Of a DNA stretch of 64,000 nt, positions 37,239 to 46,987 are shown in pieces; position 1 is the first letter of the stretch, and every line of letters begins with the position of its first letter. Source of the DNA: Comamonas sp. lk (GTDB lineage: Bacteria; Pseudomonadota; Gammaproteobacteria; Burkholderiales; Burkholderiaceae_C); contig CAMBFO010000001.1 in the NCBI GenBank assembly GCA_945865675.1, forward strand, positions 1 to 64,000, written 5' to 3'. The notes beneath the pieces were generated by a model. It saw nothing but the letters and a program-made list of their open reading frames with translations. It was not told the origin of the DNA and did no database searches. The translations under genes and the position numbers were made by a program.

Positions 37239-37616
37239 TCAGCCCCGCAGCCAGGGCCTGGGGCCACCCATGACGTGGAAATGCAGGTGGCGCACCTCCT
37301 GCCCGCCCTGGGCGCCGGTATTGGTTACCAGGCGAAAGCCCCCGTCCGGATAAGGGTTGCAGCCTTCCTGTGAGGCCAGCACCGGCACCAGGGCCATCAT
37401 ACGGCCCATCAGCGCCGCGTCACCCGGCCCGACCTGCGCCATAGACGGGATATGCAGCTTGGGAATGATCAGAAAGTGCACCGGCGCCCAGGGGGCTATG
37501 TCGTGAAAGGCATAAAAATCATCGTCCTCATACACGGCGCGCGAGGGAATCTGCTTGGCGACGATTTTGCAAAACAGGCAGTTGGGGTCGTGGGCGGTGT
37601 GCGAATGGGTGGCCAT
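37239..37616 (-). CDS. HIT family protein (HinT-like)
   Basis: CLFCKIVAKQIPSRAVYEDDDFYAFHDIAPWAPVHFLIIPK; HLHFHVMGG. Confidence 0.93.
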   Translation of the reverse strand: MATHSHTAHDPNCLFCKIVAKQIPSRAVYEDDDFYAFHDIAPWAPVHFLIIPKLHIPSMAQVGPGDAALMGRMMALVPVLASQEGCNPYPDGGFRLVTNTGAQGGQEVRHLHFHVMGGPRPWLRG

Positions 37617-37675
37617 GGCGGGGATGCAAAACAATGCGGTTGTTGGACCGCACTATATTAAATCAGGGCTTTAAG

Positions 37676-38062
37676 TCAGGGCTCTTGGGCTTCGCGTTGC
37701 AGGGCTTTGCGCAGGGCTTTTTCTTCGATACCGCTAATGCCTTCGCGCCGGCGCAGCTCGGCGATCACGTCCGACGGGTGTAAACCGTAATGGGCTAGCG
37801 CCACCAGGCAGTGGAACCACAGATCCGCCACCTCGCCCACCAGCTTGGTTTTGTCACCGCCGTGGTCCACGTCTTTGGCGGCCATCACTACTTCGGTGGC
37901 CTCCTCGCCAATTTTTTTCAAAAAAGCGTCTGGACCCTTATGAAAAAGGCGGGCGACGTAGCTGGTCTGCGGGTCGCCACCGTGTGCGACTTTGCGGCTT
38001 TCGATGATGGCGGCTAATTGGGCCAGCGCGTCTTGTGAAATTTCTTTGTCCGAACTGTCCAT
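37676..38062 (-). CDS. hisE: Phosphoribosyl-ATP pyrophosphatase HisE
   Basis: [30 protein letters not shown]. Confidence 0.94.
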   Translation of the reverse strand: MDSSDKEISQDALAQLAAIIESRKVAHGGDPQTSYVARLFHKGPDAFLKKIGEEATEVVMAAKDVDHGGDKTKLVGEVADLWFHCLVALAHYGLHPSDVIAELRRREGISGIEEKALRKALQREAQEP

Positions 38063-38461
38063 TTAATTGCCTTTGGGGTAAATCGTTGCAGGATCTTTGA
38101 GCACCGGTTCCACCGGCTGCCATTGCCCGTTTTGCAGCATGCTAAAAAAACAACTGTGGCGCCCGGTGTGGCAGGCAATGCCAGGATCGTGGCCTTGTTG
38201 GGTGACAGTCAGCAGCACCACGTCAGCATCGCAATCTATACGAATCTCGTGCACCAACTGCACATGGCCGGATTCTTCGCCCTTGTGCCACAACTTGTTG
38301 CGCGAGCGGCTGAAATACACCGCACGGCCCAGCTCCACCGTTTTTTGCAGCGCCTGCCGGTTCATCCAGGCAAACATCAGAACGTCCTTGCTCCCCTGCT
38401 CCTGGGCAATAACAGGCACCAGGCCCTGGGCGTCCCATGTGATAGCGTCTAAATAAGTCAT
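38063..38461 (-). CDS. hisI: Phosphoribosyl-AMP cyclohydrolase HisI
   Basis: [53 protein letters not shown]. Confidence 0.95.
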   Translation of the reverse strand: MTYLDAITWDAQGLVPVIAQEQGSKDVLMFAWMNRQALQKTVELGRAVYFSRSRNKLWHKGEESGHVQLVHEIRIDCDADVVLLTVTQQGHDPGIACHTGRHSCFFSMLQNGQWQPVEPVLKDPATIYPKGN

Positions 38462-38659
38462 AAGGGGGGATGTTAAGGGCTGTTGTTCATCGGCTGCAGG
38501 CCTAGGCCATGGCCCGCTTCACCGCATCAAGGTCTGGCAATCGAACCTGTAATGCCACACCAATCGGGCAGCATCGCATTTGATTAGGCAGGTGGGAAAT
38601 AGATGGGTTAAGCCCATTCATTGGCGCCTCGTACAGCAGCGCTAATTATTTCATTCGCG

Positions 38660-39112
38660 CTATTTCGACCTGCGCGACGACCAGTGAATTGAACGGATAA
38701 CCCAGCCAGTAGGGTTTCTTGTGAGGACCATTAGCTCGGCACCAACCAGATTTACCGCCTTGGACTCGTAGGTGCCTTGCGTTACGCTCGTTGAAATTGC
38801 CCAGGCAACATCTCCACTCAGGGTCACGTCAATTTTGCTCTGGCGGGTGGGCACGGCCTGCGCAAACTTGATATCCGCCTGGAGGTGGTGTTCAAGGTAT
38901 TCTTTTCTGGATTCACGATCGCCGCTCTCGAGGATCACCGCATCCGGCGCAAGGAGCCTAGAAACCGCCTGCGTGTCTGCCGCCAAAAGCGCAGCATGGT
39001 AGTTGCGAACTACCGCCGCAACTGCTGTAGCCTCGGAATCCCCACTCTGCGCTTGCGCCAGACATGTTGATGTCAGAAAGAGAAGGGCCACGATGCGGGG
39101 GATGTGAATCAT
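38660..39112 (-). CDS. Exported SnoaL/NTF2-like protein (cassette-like gene)
   Basis: Signal peptide plus VRNYHAALLAADTQAVSRLLAPDAVILESGD...WSSRRSK. Confidence 0.65.
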   Translation of the reverse strand: MIHIPRIVALLFLTSTCLAQAQSGDSEATAVAAVVRNYHAALLAADTQAVSRLLAPDAVILESGDRESRKEYLEHHLQADIKFAQAVPTRQSKIDVTLSGDVAWAISTSVTQGTYESKAVNLVGAELMVLTRNPTGWVIRSIHWSSRRSK

Positions 39113-39143
39113 TGACGTACTTCTAAAGGAATAGATCTCCGCA

Positions 39144-39273
39144 GCCTAATGTGGGACCTGGGAGGACTGGTTAATCCACATTATGGGGTGGCACTGCAAC
39201 GCGCTGACTAAAGCTGGAAGTGAGACGTGCCTGGTGACCTGCCCTTGGGCCTCTCCTCGACAAGGGGTTAGGC
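39144..39273. repeat. attC-like site, degenerate
   Basis: Plus strand GCCTAAT...GTTAGGC outer boxes; inner GAGGA/TCCTC arms; lies between the 39268 stop and the 39112 start. Confidence 0.5.
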
Positions 39274-39801
39274 CGCATTCGCCGCAGCCAGGGCTGGCTT
39301 GACCAGAACCAGTTCGTCAGGCTCGTCTCGATGCTGGGCTGCCTGTTCGTTGCTGGCTGGGACAAAGCCCAGCTTGCGCAACAGAGCCTCCGAACGATAG
39401 TTACGTGCCTTCAGAACCGCGATGAAGGTTGCGACACCGTACTGATCGCGAAGCTCTTGGAGCACCGCCCGAACGGCGCTGCTTCCGATGCCTTGGCGCC
39501 AGTATTGACTATGGAGTTCGTACGCGACGTAAGCAGAACCGTCTTGAAATACCGTGGCTTGCACGTAGCCGGCCAGCTTACCGACTGGAAGACGAATGAC
39601 CCAGTTGAGCCACTGTTGCGTCCCGTCGCTTGAGCCCCGACTTTCAAGGCCTGCGAAGCGCTTCCTCAGCCACTCTTCGTCGATCGGTGGTGCGTTCTCG
39701 AACTCGTAGATGGCCGGATCGCTCAGCACGGTGAACATCTCCTGCGCGTGCGCAGCGAGTTGGGGTTCTAGGACAAAGGGCGGTGCGGCTAGGGTTCGCA
39801 T
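39268..39801 (-). CDS. GNAT family N-acetyltransferase (cassette-like gene)
   Basis: Acetyl-CoA-binding region SQYWRQGIGSSAVRAVLQEL; LKARNYRSEALLRKLGFV. Confidence 0.8.
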   Translation of the reverse strand: MRTLAAPPFVLEPQLAAHAQEMFTVLSDPAIYEFENAPPIDEEWLRKRFAGLESRGSSDGTQQWLNWVIRLPVGKLAGYVQATVFQDGSAYVAYELHSQYWRQGIGSSAVRAVLQELRDQYGVATFIAVLKARNYRSEALLRKLGFVPASNEQAAQHRDEPDELVLVKPALAAANAA

Positions 39802-39804
39802 AGG

Positions 39805-39915
39805 GCCTAAGTTTGAAGGTGAGGCGCCGAAGCCAGTTGGCCGCTCGGAGCTGAAAATATACAGGCAGCGTAGCGCGGCCAGTTGACGGCGGACCACTCA
39901 AGCGACCGGTCAGAC
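39805..39915. repeat. attC-like site
   Basis: Plus strand GCCTAAG...GTCAGAC; long imperfect inner dyad ending TTGGCCGC/GCGGCCAGTTG. Confidence 0.5.
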
Positions 39916-39945
39916 CGCGGCCTGGATTGGCTTCTGTTTCGCAAA

Positions 39946-40158
39946 CTAGGAACTCGCCCTAAGCAAGCGGCGGTAAACCGCAGGAGCAAGCCACCACGAG
40001 ACGGGGCCAAGAAACCCGGCGGAGACCACTGCGGCGGCAATGAACGAATGGTTGAGGATGCCCGCAAGAACTATCAAGATCAGGCCCTCGACGGCGGCAC
40101 ATACGCACACCGTTTGAAGCGCTGCAGTGAAGCGGGGATTTTGTTCAAAGTAAGTCAT
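39946..40158 (-). CDS. Small membrane protein (cassette-like gene)
   Basis: MTYFEQNPRFTAALQTVCVCAAVEGLILIVLAGILNHSFIAAAVVSAGFLGPVSWWLAPAVYRRLLRASS; starts 3 bp after the attC-like site. Confidence 0.55.
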   Translation of the reverse strand: MTYFEQNPRFTAALQTVCVCAAVEGLILIVLAGILNHSFIAAAVVSAGFLGPVSWWLAPAVYRRLLRASS

Positions 40159-40160
40159 AG

Positions 40161-40276
40161 GCGGCATAACGTCGTAGTTCCGACACGAGTGGCGACTGGG
40201 CGCGGAAGGCAAGAATGAAATGAAGGCTTGGAGCGGCCAGCCGTTGCAAGCCGGATCGAACGCGAGGTTATGCCGC
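40161..40276. repeat. attC-like recombination site, best example
   Basis: Perfect 10-bp outer arms GCGGCATAAC/GTTATGCCGC; minus strand GCATAAC-ctcgc-GTTCGATCCGGC...GTCGGAAC-tacgac-GTTATGC fits R''-L''-L'-R' layout. Confidence 0.75.
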
Positions 40277-40327
40277 ACGAGCGTAGTTCCAAGCTAAGAA
40301 GTCAAAACTAGCGGCAAGATACGCATA

Positions 40328-40498
40328 TCAGGCTCGGAACAGCGTACCAAAGACCGCAATGCCGATCGCTGTGACCCAGAACACAAGTTCGACGATCGAT
40401 AGCTTCCAAATCGCCCGCAGTGACAAGAGGCGATTTGCAATCCTCTCTCTATGGGAGGCCTCGGGCTTGCAGGGCATGTCTGGCTCTTTGCTTTGCAT
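40328..40498 (-). CDS. Small single-TM protein (cassette-like gene)
   Basis: MQSKEPDMPCKPEASHRERIANRLLSLRAIWKLSIVELVFWVTAIGIAVFGTLFRA. Confidence 0.5.
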   Translation of the reverse strand: MQSKEPDMPCKPEASHRERIANRLLSLRAIWKLSIVELVFWVTAIGIAVFGTLFRA

Positions 40499-40536
40499 CA
40501 AAACTCCTTTGCCGAACCCGTACTTATTCTTTCTTG

Positions 40537-40691
40537 CCGCATAACGTTGAAACACGTGAATGATCTGCATTTTTTTCAGGCACAAATGCTCCACAAAACT
40601 CGGCACCCCTTATTTGCAGTCCACTCGTCCGTCTAACCAAGAGCGCGCTGCTTGATCGAGTGCTTAAGGTCACTGGGGAGCGCTTATGCGG
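40537..40691. repeat. Possible attC-like site
   Basis: CCGCATAA...TTATGCGG outer arms between two cassette-like genes; inner arms weak. Confidence 0.35.
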
Positions 40692-40752
40692 TGGCAGGGT
40701 GGTACTGCTCCGCTGTAGGGCGTTTGCAAACAGGCTCATCGGAGAAATATCC

Positions 40753-41121
40753 TCATGGAATAGTGCTGCTTGTGCTGTGCAGCATCTTTAAACCAACGAT
40801 TCCTGCAACGATGGCGAAGATACAAACAATACGACCTGCGGAAGCGGGCTCATTGAAAAAAACTATACCTAAAATGGCTGCGCCTACAGCACCGATTCCT
40901 GTCCACACCGCGTAAGCAGTGCCAAGCGGAAGCGACTGCATCGCCATTCCGAGTAGCCAGAAGCTCAACCATGCGGCAATGAAGGTAATGCCAGTGTATA
41001 GATGTTTGGTATAGCCGTCCGAGGCCTTCATGCTACAGGACCAAACGACCTCCAATACTCCCGCTATAAGCAGAAGGATCCAAGCGGTGGTTGCGGTAGA
41101 AATTGACAGCATGGCAATCAC
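40753..41121 (-). CDS. SMR family efflux/guanidinium exporter-like protein
   Basis: LLIAGVLEVVWSCSMKASDGYT...LPLGTAYAVWTGIGAVGAAILGIVFFNEP. Confidence 0.9.
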   Translation of the reverse strand: MIAMLSISTATTAWILLLIAGVLEVVWSCSMKASDGYTKHLYTGITFIAAWLSFWLLGMAMQSLPLGTAYAVWTGIGAVGAAILGIVFFNEPASAGRIVCIFAIVAGIVGLKMLHSTSSTIP

Positions 41122-41178
41122 ATCCTTTCGTTGAGGAGAAGAAAAAGCTTTGCAGGGAGGCCCTATGCATAAATAAGG

Positions 41179-41736
41179 TCACGCGACGGGCCGTTGCCAA
41201 GGGGCACGCTCTTTGAACCCTGCCAAACGGAAAGCACTGACCATGGGGTGATTGTTCGTACCGGTATCGCAGAACAGCCTCCAGCAGTTTGCAAGTTGGC
41301 TGGTGCGGACGGCCTCTTCCAGTAGTTCTTGGCCGTAACCGCGGCCTCGATAGGCTGGTAGCAAGCCCATGTAGAAGATCGTCGCTTCCGGACGTCCGTC
41401 CTTCCAGGTCTCGTCTCCCTTGAATAGTACCGACAGTACAAATCCAACCCTGTTACTTTCTGCGTCCTTGGCTACTTGCCACCAGCCAGGCGGCATGTCG
41501 AAATATTGCGGCGCCATGGTGATGAGTTCGCTTGCCGCTTGATTTTGCCCGTTTTGTGAAACCGCGTAAATATCTGACTCATCCAAGGAACTTGCCATCG
41601 TCTGCGCCACGGCAAACGTCAGCCACTCGCCATCAGCTACCCCATAGCTCAGACGTGAGCTAGCCTTGGGCGCCGGACACCCCTCTTCCCAGACAAAGGG
41701 AGTTTTCCAGTAGTGACCAGACCGAAGATCTTCCAT
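41179..41736 (-). CDS. GNAT family N-acetyltransferase
   Basis: IFYMGLLPAYRGRGYGQELLEEAV; TGTNNHPMVSAFRLAGFKE. Confidence 0.8.
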   Translation of the reverse strand: MEDLRSGHYWKTPFVWEEGCPAPKASSRLSYGVADGEWLTFAVAQTMASSLDESDIYAVSQNGQNQAASELITMAPQYFDMPPGWWQVAKDAESNRVGFVLSVLFKGDETWKDGRPEATIFYMGLLPAYRGRGYGQELLEEAVRTSQLANCWRLFCDTGTNNHPMVSAFRLAGFKERAPWQRPVA

Positions 41737-42039
41737 GTGAGCCTTACATCAATATTTTTATAAAATGTACTATATACTGAAAATTAATAATAGTTTCTAA
41801 TTAACTTTGCCCGGCGTATTGAAGCAGGCTGCTTGTGAGGCTTTTTTTCATCCCGGAAGTTCGCCCAGGTTGTGTCCCGCGTATGTTCACCTTGGTGACG
41901 CGAGCCACGTACATCGCGTGATGTTTTCGGCCTAGTTGCTTGAGTATGCTTACTTGAGCGGTTGATTTTTTAATCTTCGAACGTTTCGCAGCCCTGCCGC
42001 TTTAGGATTCGTTCGAACATAGGGCGAAAAGTTCGTTGA

Positions 42040-42840
42040 TTACAACCTAACCGGAATCCCCCGCTCCCGCATCCTCGCCTTCGCCTGCCCTACGGTGTAC
42101 TCACCGTAGTGGAAGATGCTGGCGGCCAGGACGGCATCAGCACCGCCTTGTTGGATGCCGTCGGCCAGGTGGTCCAGGTTGCCCACACCGCCCGATGCGA
42201 TGACGGGCACGGGTACAGCGTCGCTGACTGCGCGGGTCAGCGCCAGATCAAAGCCGCTTTTGGTGCCGTCGCGGTCCATGCTGGTGAGCAATATTTCTCC
42301 CGCGCCGTAGTCCGCCATTTGCGTGGCCCAAGCCACCGCGTCCAGGCCCACGTTTTTGCGGCCGCCGTGGCTGTACACGTCCCAGCCCGGGCCAATAGGT
42401 AAACCATTCGCGCCGATGCGTTGCTCGTCTTCTGCGCTGCGGCGTTTGGCGTCGATAGCCACCACGATGCATTGCGCGCCGTACTTGGCCGAGGCGTCGC
42501 GGATGACTTGCGGGTTGGCAATGGCCGCCGAGTTAAAGCTGGTTTTGTCGGCCCCGGCGTTGAGCAATCTGCGCACGTCTTCGACGGTGCGCACACCGCC
42601 GCCCACGGTGAGCGGGATGAACACCTGGCTGGCCACGGCTTCGATGATGTGCAAGATCACATCGCGCCCGTCGCTGGTGGCGGTGATGTCCAAGAAAGTC
42701 AGCTCATCCGCGCCTTGCTCGTTGTAGCGGGCCGCGATTTCTACCGGGTCTCCCGCGTCGCGCAGTTCGACAAAGTTCACGCCCTTGACCACGCGGCCAC
42801 CGGTCACATCCAGGCAAGGGATGATGCGTTTAGCCAGCAT
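42040..42840 (-). CDS. hisF: Imidazole glycerol phosphate synthase subunit HisF
   Basis: [52 protein letters not shown]. Confidence 0.97.
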   Translation of the reverse strand: MLAKRIIPCLDVTGGRVVKGVNFVELRDAGDPVEIAARYNEQGADELTFLDITATSDGRDVILHIIEAVASQVFIPLTVGGGVRTVEDVRRLLNAGADKTSFNSAAIANPQVIRDASAKYGAQCIVVAIDAKRRSAEDEQRIGANGLPIGPGWDVYSHGGRKNVGLDAVAWATQMADYGAGEILLTSMDRDGTKSGFDLALTRAVSDAVPVPVIASGGVGNLDHLADGIQQGGADAVLAASIFHYGEYTVGQAKARMRERGIPVRL

Positions 42841-42843
42841 GCT

Positions 42844-43722
42844 TCAAACCCCTAAAACGCGCAAACGCTGGCTGCCGCTCCAGTGACCGCCTGCCGCCAC
42901 GGTAATAGGCTCGAACACTTGTGCCGCCTCCACGCACAGCATGCGTTCAAACGCGTCGGGCGTCATGTCAGGCATAAGAGCGCAGCCCGCTGCGCCAGGG
43001 TTCCACACCACGCAGTCTGCCCAGCCCGCGCTGTTGCTAATCTCCAAAGCACCAAGTGGGTCGTGTAAATGCATGGGCGCGGGCGGGGCGCTGTAGACCC
43101 GGTCAAACGGGCCCACGCATTGCAAACTGTCGGCAGCGCGCTGGTGCACGTCTGCGCGCGAATCCCATTCTTTTTGTCCGCCCAAACCGGATAGGCGCAC
43201 TTGCGCAATATCGCTCACGGCCAGGTAGGAATGCAGCGCGCCGGTAAAGCGCAAAGCTTGCGTGCCCAGATTGCGCACCTCCAGGGTTACGCAAAGTTGT
43301 TCTGGCAGCAAGTCCACGCGCAAGCGGGTTTCAAACTCGGCGGGCCAAATGGCGCGGGTGTTGTCATCTGCATTGAAGCCAAAGCACAAGCTGGCTGGTG
43401 ACTCGCCCGCCTCTGCGTCCAGCAAGGCCCAGGGCAGATTGCGCACAAAACCATGTTTGGGTAAATCGCCGCGCTGGTTGAACTGCGGAAAGCAAATGGG
43501 GATGCCACCGCGAATCGCGGTGTGCCCGTCCCACACGGAATGGGGGCTGACGAACAGGCGCTCGCGCCCACCCTGGAGCCAAGAAATGACATGCGCGCCT
43601 TGCAGCGCCACCAGCACGCTGTCTCCATCGGCCAGCGTCAGGCGGTGGCAGGGCTGGCCTTGGAAAAGTTCTTCGCTGCGCGTGGCTAGGGCCGCGCCGG
43701 GCTCAGCCATTGCATTAGCCAT
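42844..43722 (-). CDS. D-hexose-6-phosphate mutarotase-like (aldose 1-epimerase family)
   Basis: [47 protein letters not shown]. Confidence 0.85.
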   Translation of the reverse strand: MANAMAEPGAALATRSEELFQGQPCHRLTLADGDSVLVALQGAHVISWLQGGRERLFVSPHSVWDGHTAIRGGIPICFPQFNQRGDLPKHGFVRNLPWALLDAEAGESPASLCFGFNADDNTRAIWPAEFETRLRVDLLPEQLCVTLEVRNLGTQALRFTGALHSYLAVSDIAQVRLSGLGGQKEWDSRADVHQRAADSLQCVGPFDRVYSAPPAPMHLHDPLGALEISNSAGWADCVVWNPGAAGCALMPDMTPDAFERMLCVEAAQVFEPITVAAGGHWSGSQRLRVLGV

Positions 43723-44455
43723 TGAGTTCGTCAGCGCGGGCTTGGCCGGCGGCAAAGTCCAGGTCGCCGGTGTAAATCGCGCGCCCGCAGATCACGCCCT
43801 CCACGCCTTCGTCTTCCACTTCGCACAGGGCTTCGATGTCGGCCATATTGGAGAGGCCCCCCGAGGCGATAACCGGAATCGAGAGTGCTTGCGCCAGCGC
43901 CACGGTGGCCGGGATGTTGATGCCGGTGAGCATGCCGTCGCGGCCTATGTCGGTGTAGATGATGGATTCGACGCCGTAGTCTTCAAACTTTTTACCCAGA
44001 TCGACTACATCGTGGCGGGTGAGTTTGCTCCAGCCGTCGGTGGCGACTTTGCCTTCTTTAGCGTCTAGGCCGACGATGATGTGGCCGCCAAATGCGGTAC
44101 AAGCATCTTGCAAAAAGCCGGGGTTTTTGACCGCGGCGGTGCCGATGATGACGTAGCGCAGGCCGGCGTCGAGATAGCGCTCAATCGTGTCCAGGTCGCG
44201 GATGCCGCCGCCGAGTTGCACATCGACTTCGCTACCGACTTCTTTGAGGATGCGACGAATGGCTGCCTCGTTTTTCGGGTGCCCGGCAAAGGCGCCGTTC
44301 AGGTCCACCAGATGCAAGCGCCTGGCGCCCTTGTCCACCCAGCTGCGCGCTATGGCGACCGGGTCTTCCCCGAAAGTGGTGGATTGATCCATATCGCCTT
44401 GTTGCAGGCGAACGCAGTGGCCGTCTTTGAGGTCAATAGCGGGGATAAGCAGCAT
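43715..44455 (-). CDS. hisA: HisA isomerase
   Basis: [32 protein letters not shown]. Confidence 0.97.
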   Translation of the reverse strand: MLLIPAIDLKDGHCVRLQQGDMDQSTTFGEDPVAIARSWVDKGARRLHLVDLNGAFAGHPKNEAAIRRILKEVGSEVDVQLGGGIRDLDTIERYLDAGLRYVIIGTAAVKNPGFLQDACTAFGGHIIVGLDAKEGKVATDGWSKLTRHDVVDLGKKFEDYGVESIIYTDIGRDGMLTGINIPATVALAQALSIPVIASGGLSNMADIEALCEVEDEGVEGVICGRAIYTGDLDFAAGQARADELNG

Positions 44456-44543
44456 GGTGCAGTGGCGGTGGGTAGTAAAAATGAAAGGAAGGGATAAGAA
44501 AAACTAGGCGAACCATACACGCAAGCGGGCCAAATAGGGCCTT

Positions 44544-45215
44544 TCAAGGCTCCCAGCGCAGAAAATTGCGGTACAAGGCCAGGCCCTGGGCGGCGCTTTT
44601 TTCCGGGTGGAACTGCGTGGCGAAAATATTATCGCGGGCCAGTGCCGAGCAAAAACGCCCGCCGTAATCCGTCTGGCCAGCACAGTGCGCGGCGGTCTGC
44701 GGATCGGCGTAATAGCTGTGCACAAAATAAAAGTAACTGCCGTCGGGTACGCCCGCCCACACCGGGTGCGCGCCCTTTCCGTGATCGGCCTGCCAGACTT
44801 GGTTCCAACCCATTTGCGGTACTTTATAGCGACTGCCGTCGTCCTGCAAGCGCCCTTCTAGAAAAAATTTGCGCACCGTCCCGGGCATCAAGCCCAGGCC
44901 GGGCGTGTCCAATTCCTCGCTGTGGTCCAGCAGCATTTGCATACCCACGCACACACCCATGAGCGGTTTGTGCGCCGCAGCATGCAGCACCGCGGCCAGC
45001 ATACCGCTGGCGCGCAGTTCGGCCATGCAGTCGCGCATACCTCCCTGGCCGGGCAGCACCACACGCTCGGCGTCCATGACTTCTTGCGGGCTGCGTGCCC
45101 ATATGGCTTGCACGCCTTCCTGCGCGGCGGCGTGCATGACCGCCTGGGTGACCGAGCGCAAATTACCCATGCCGTAATCGACGATAGCAACGGATTTCAT
45201 GGCGGGGTGGCGCAA
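44544..45215 (-). CDS. hisH: Imidazole glycerol phosphate synthase subunit HisH
   Basis: [39 protein letters not shown]. Confidence 0.96.
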   Translation of the reverse strand: MRHPAMKSVAIVDYGMGNLRSVTQAVMHAAAQEGVQAIWARSPQEVMDAERVVLPGQGGMRDCMAELRASGMLAAVLHAAAHKPLMGVCVGMQMLLDHSEELDTPGLGLMPGTVRKFFLEGRLQDDGSRYKVPQMGWNQVWQADHGKGAHPVWAGVPDGSYFYFVHSYYADPQTAAHCAGQTDYGGRFCSALARDNIFATQFHPEKSAAQGLALYRNFLRWEP

Positions 45216-45236
45216 GCCTCCGGGCGGGGTGTCACG

Positions 45237-45884
45237 TCAGAGCGAACCTTTGGTGGACGGGATGGTGCCAGCGGCGCGCGGGTCGCGCTCCACCGCCATG
45301 CGCAAAGCGCGGGCAAAGGCTTTGAACACGGTTTCGCACTGGTGGTGCGCGTTCTCGCCTTTGAGGTTGTCTATGTGCAGGGTGGCACCGGCATGGTTGA
45401 CAAAGCCTTGGAAAAATTCGTGCGCCAACTGGCTGTCAAAGCCGCCGATCATGCCGCTCTTGAAAGGCACGTCCATTTCCAAACCGGGGCGGCCTGAGAG
45501 GTCGATGACCACGCGCGAGAGGGCTTCGTCCAGCGGTACATAGGCGTGGCCGTAGCGGCGTATGCCTTTTTTCTCGCCCAGCGCCTTGGCAAAAGCCTGG
45601 CCGAGGGTGATGCCTACATCTTCCACGGTATGGTGGCCGTCGATATGCAAATCGCCTTGGGCTTGGATGTCCAGGTCGATCAAGCCGTGGCGGGCGATCT
45701 GGTCGAGCATATGGTCAAAAAAGCCGATACCCGTGGACAACTGGGCCTGGCCGCTACCGTCCAAATTCAGGGCGACCCGGATGCGGGTTTCGGCGGTGTT
45801 GCGTGTCACTTCGGCGCTGCGGGCGCTGCCCTCACCCGTAGGCTGGGGCAGCACGCTTACCAGGCTGGAAGCTGTGTCAGTCAT
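45237..45884 (-). CDS. hisB: Imidazoleglycerol-phosphate dehydratase
   Basis: [28 protein letters not shown]. Confidence 0.96.
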   Translation of the reverse strand: MTDTASSLVSVLPQPTGEGSARSAEVTRNTAETRIRVALNLDGSGQAQLSTGIGFFDHMLDQIARHGLIDLDIQAQGDLHIDGHHTVEDVGITLGQAFAKALGEKKGIRRYGHAYVPLDEALSRVVIDLSGRPGLEMDVPFKSGMIGGFDSQLAHEFFQGFVNHAGATLHIDNLKGENAHHQCETVFKAFARALRMAVERDPRAAGTIPSTKGSL

Positions 45885-46987
45885 AAAGAGGCCTCGAGCG
45901 CTGCAAGGAGCAGCGTGTTTTCAGGGGCTGTGCCCACCGTCAGTCGCAGACAGTTGGCCAGCAGCGGATGCATTGTAGAAACGTTCTTCACCAAAATCTG
46001 ACGCTTTTTCAGCGCCTCATGCAGACGCGCCGCCGCGCCGGGCTCGCCCGACACGCGCAGCAGAATCATATTCGCCTGGCTGGGAAAGGGCTGCAGGCCG
46101 GGCAGCGTGCCCAGGGCGGCCAGCAGGCGCTCGCGTTCGCTGCAGATTAATTGCGCCTGCGCGGCAAACACAGCCGCATGCGCCAGGGCGAAGAGCGCGC
46201 ATTCGGCATTGAGCACGCTGACGTTATAGGGCGGGCGCACTTTGTCCATCTGCGCCAGCAGGGCCGCCGGGGCTAACGCATAGCCCAGACGCACACCGGC
46301 CAGGCCGAATTTGGACAGGGTGCGCATGAGCACGACTTGCTTATTAGCAGCCGGATCGGCGCGGATTTCGTCCAGCCAGGTGCTGTCCGCAAAGGGCTGG
46401 TAGGCCTCGTCCACCACCACCAGCGCGCCGTAGGCGCTGGCTTGGGAAATAAGACGACGCAGCACTGCGGCGTCCCACAAATTGGCGGTGGGGTTGTTGG
46501 GGTAAGCCAAGTACACGATGGCCGGTTGGTGCTGCGCGATGGCGGCGGACATGGCCGCTTCGTCCAGCGAAAAATCCGCCTTTAGGGGCACGCCTACAAA
46601 GCCCAAGCCCTGCAATTGCGCAGACATGGCGTACATCACAAAGCCAGGCTCGGGCGCAAGAATGCAAGTGCCGGGCCGGGCACAAGCCATGGCCAGCATG
46701 GAAATGAGCTCGTCCGAGCCATTGCCCAGCGTCAGCCCATAGCCTGCAGGCAGGTCCACATAGCGCGCCAAGGCGGCGTGCAAATCTTGGATGCGCGCGC
46801 CCGGGTAGCGATTCAGAGCGACCCGGCCCAAACGCTCGCCCAATTGCGCTTGCAAGTCTGGCGGTAAGGCGTAGGGGTTTTCCATGGCGTCGAGCTTGAC
46901 CATGCCCGCGGCATCTTGCACCGCATACGCGTGCATGGCTTGCACATCGTCGCGGATAAAGCGCAAATCGGGTGTTAGCACTTTCAT
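45881..46987 (-). CDS. hisC: Histidinol-phosphate aminotransferase
   Basis: [45 protein letters not shown]. Confidence 0.95.
   Translation of the reverse strand: MKVLTPDLRFIRDDVQAMHAYAVQDAAGMVKLDAMENPYALPPDLQAQLGERLGRVALNRYPGARIQDLHAALARYVDLPAGYGLTLGNGSDELISMLAMACARPGTCILAPEPGFVMYAMSAQLQGLGFVGVPLKADFSLDEAAMSAAIAQHQPAIVYLAYPNNPTANLWDAAVLRRLISQASAYGALVVVDEAYQPFADSTWLDEIRADPAANKQVVLMRTLSKFGLAGVRLGYALAPAALLAQMDKVRPPYNVSVLNAECALFALAHAAVFAAQAQLICSERERLLAALGTLPGLQPFPSQANMILLRVSGEPGAAARLHEALKKRQILVKNVSTMHPLLANCLRLTVGTAPENTLLLAALEASL

Noticed and set aside
41737-42039. attI site or integron promoter upstream of the first GNAT gene
   Set aside because: Only a poor core match (GTTAATT) and no intI nearby; not supported.
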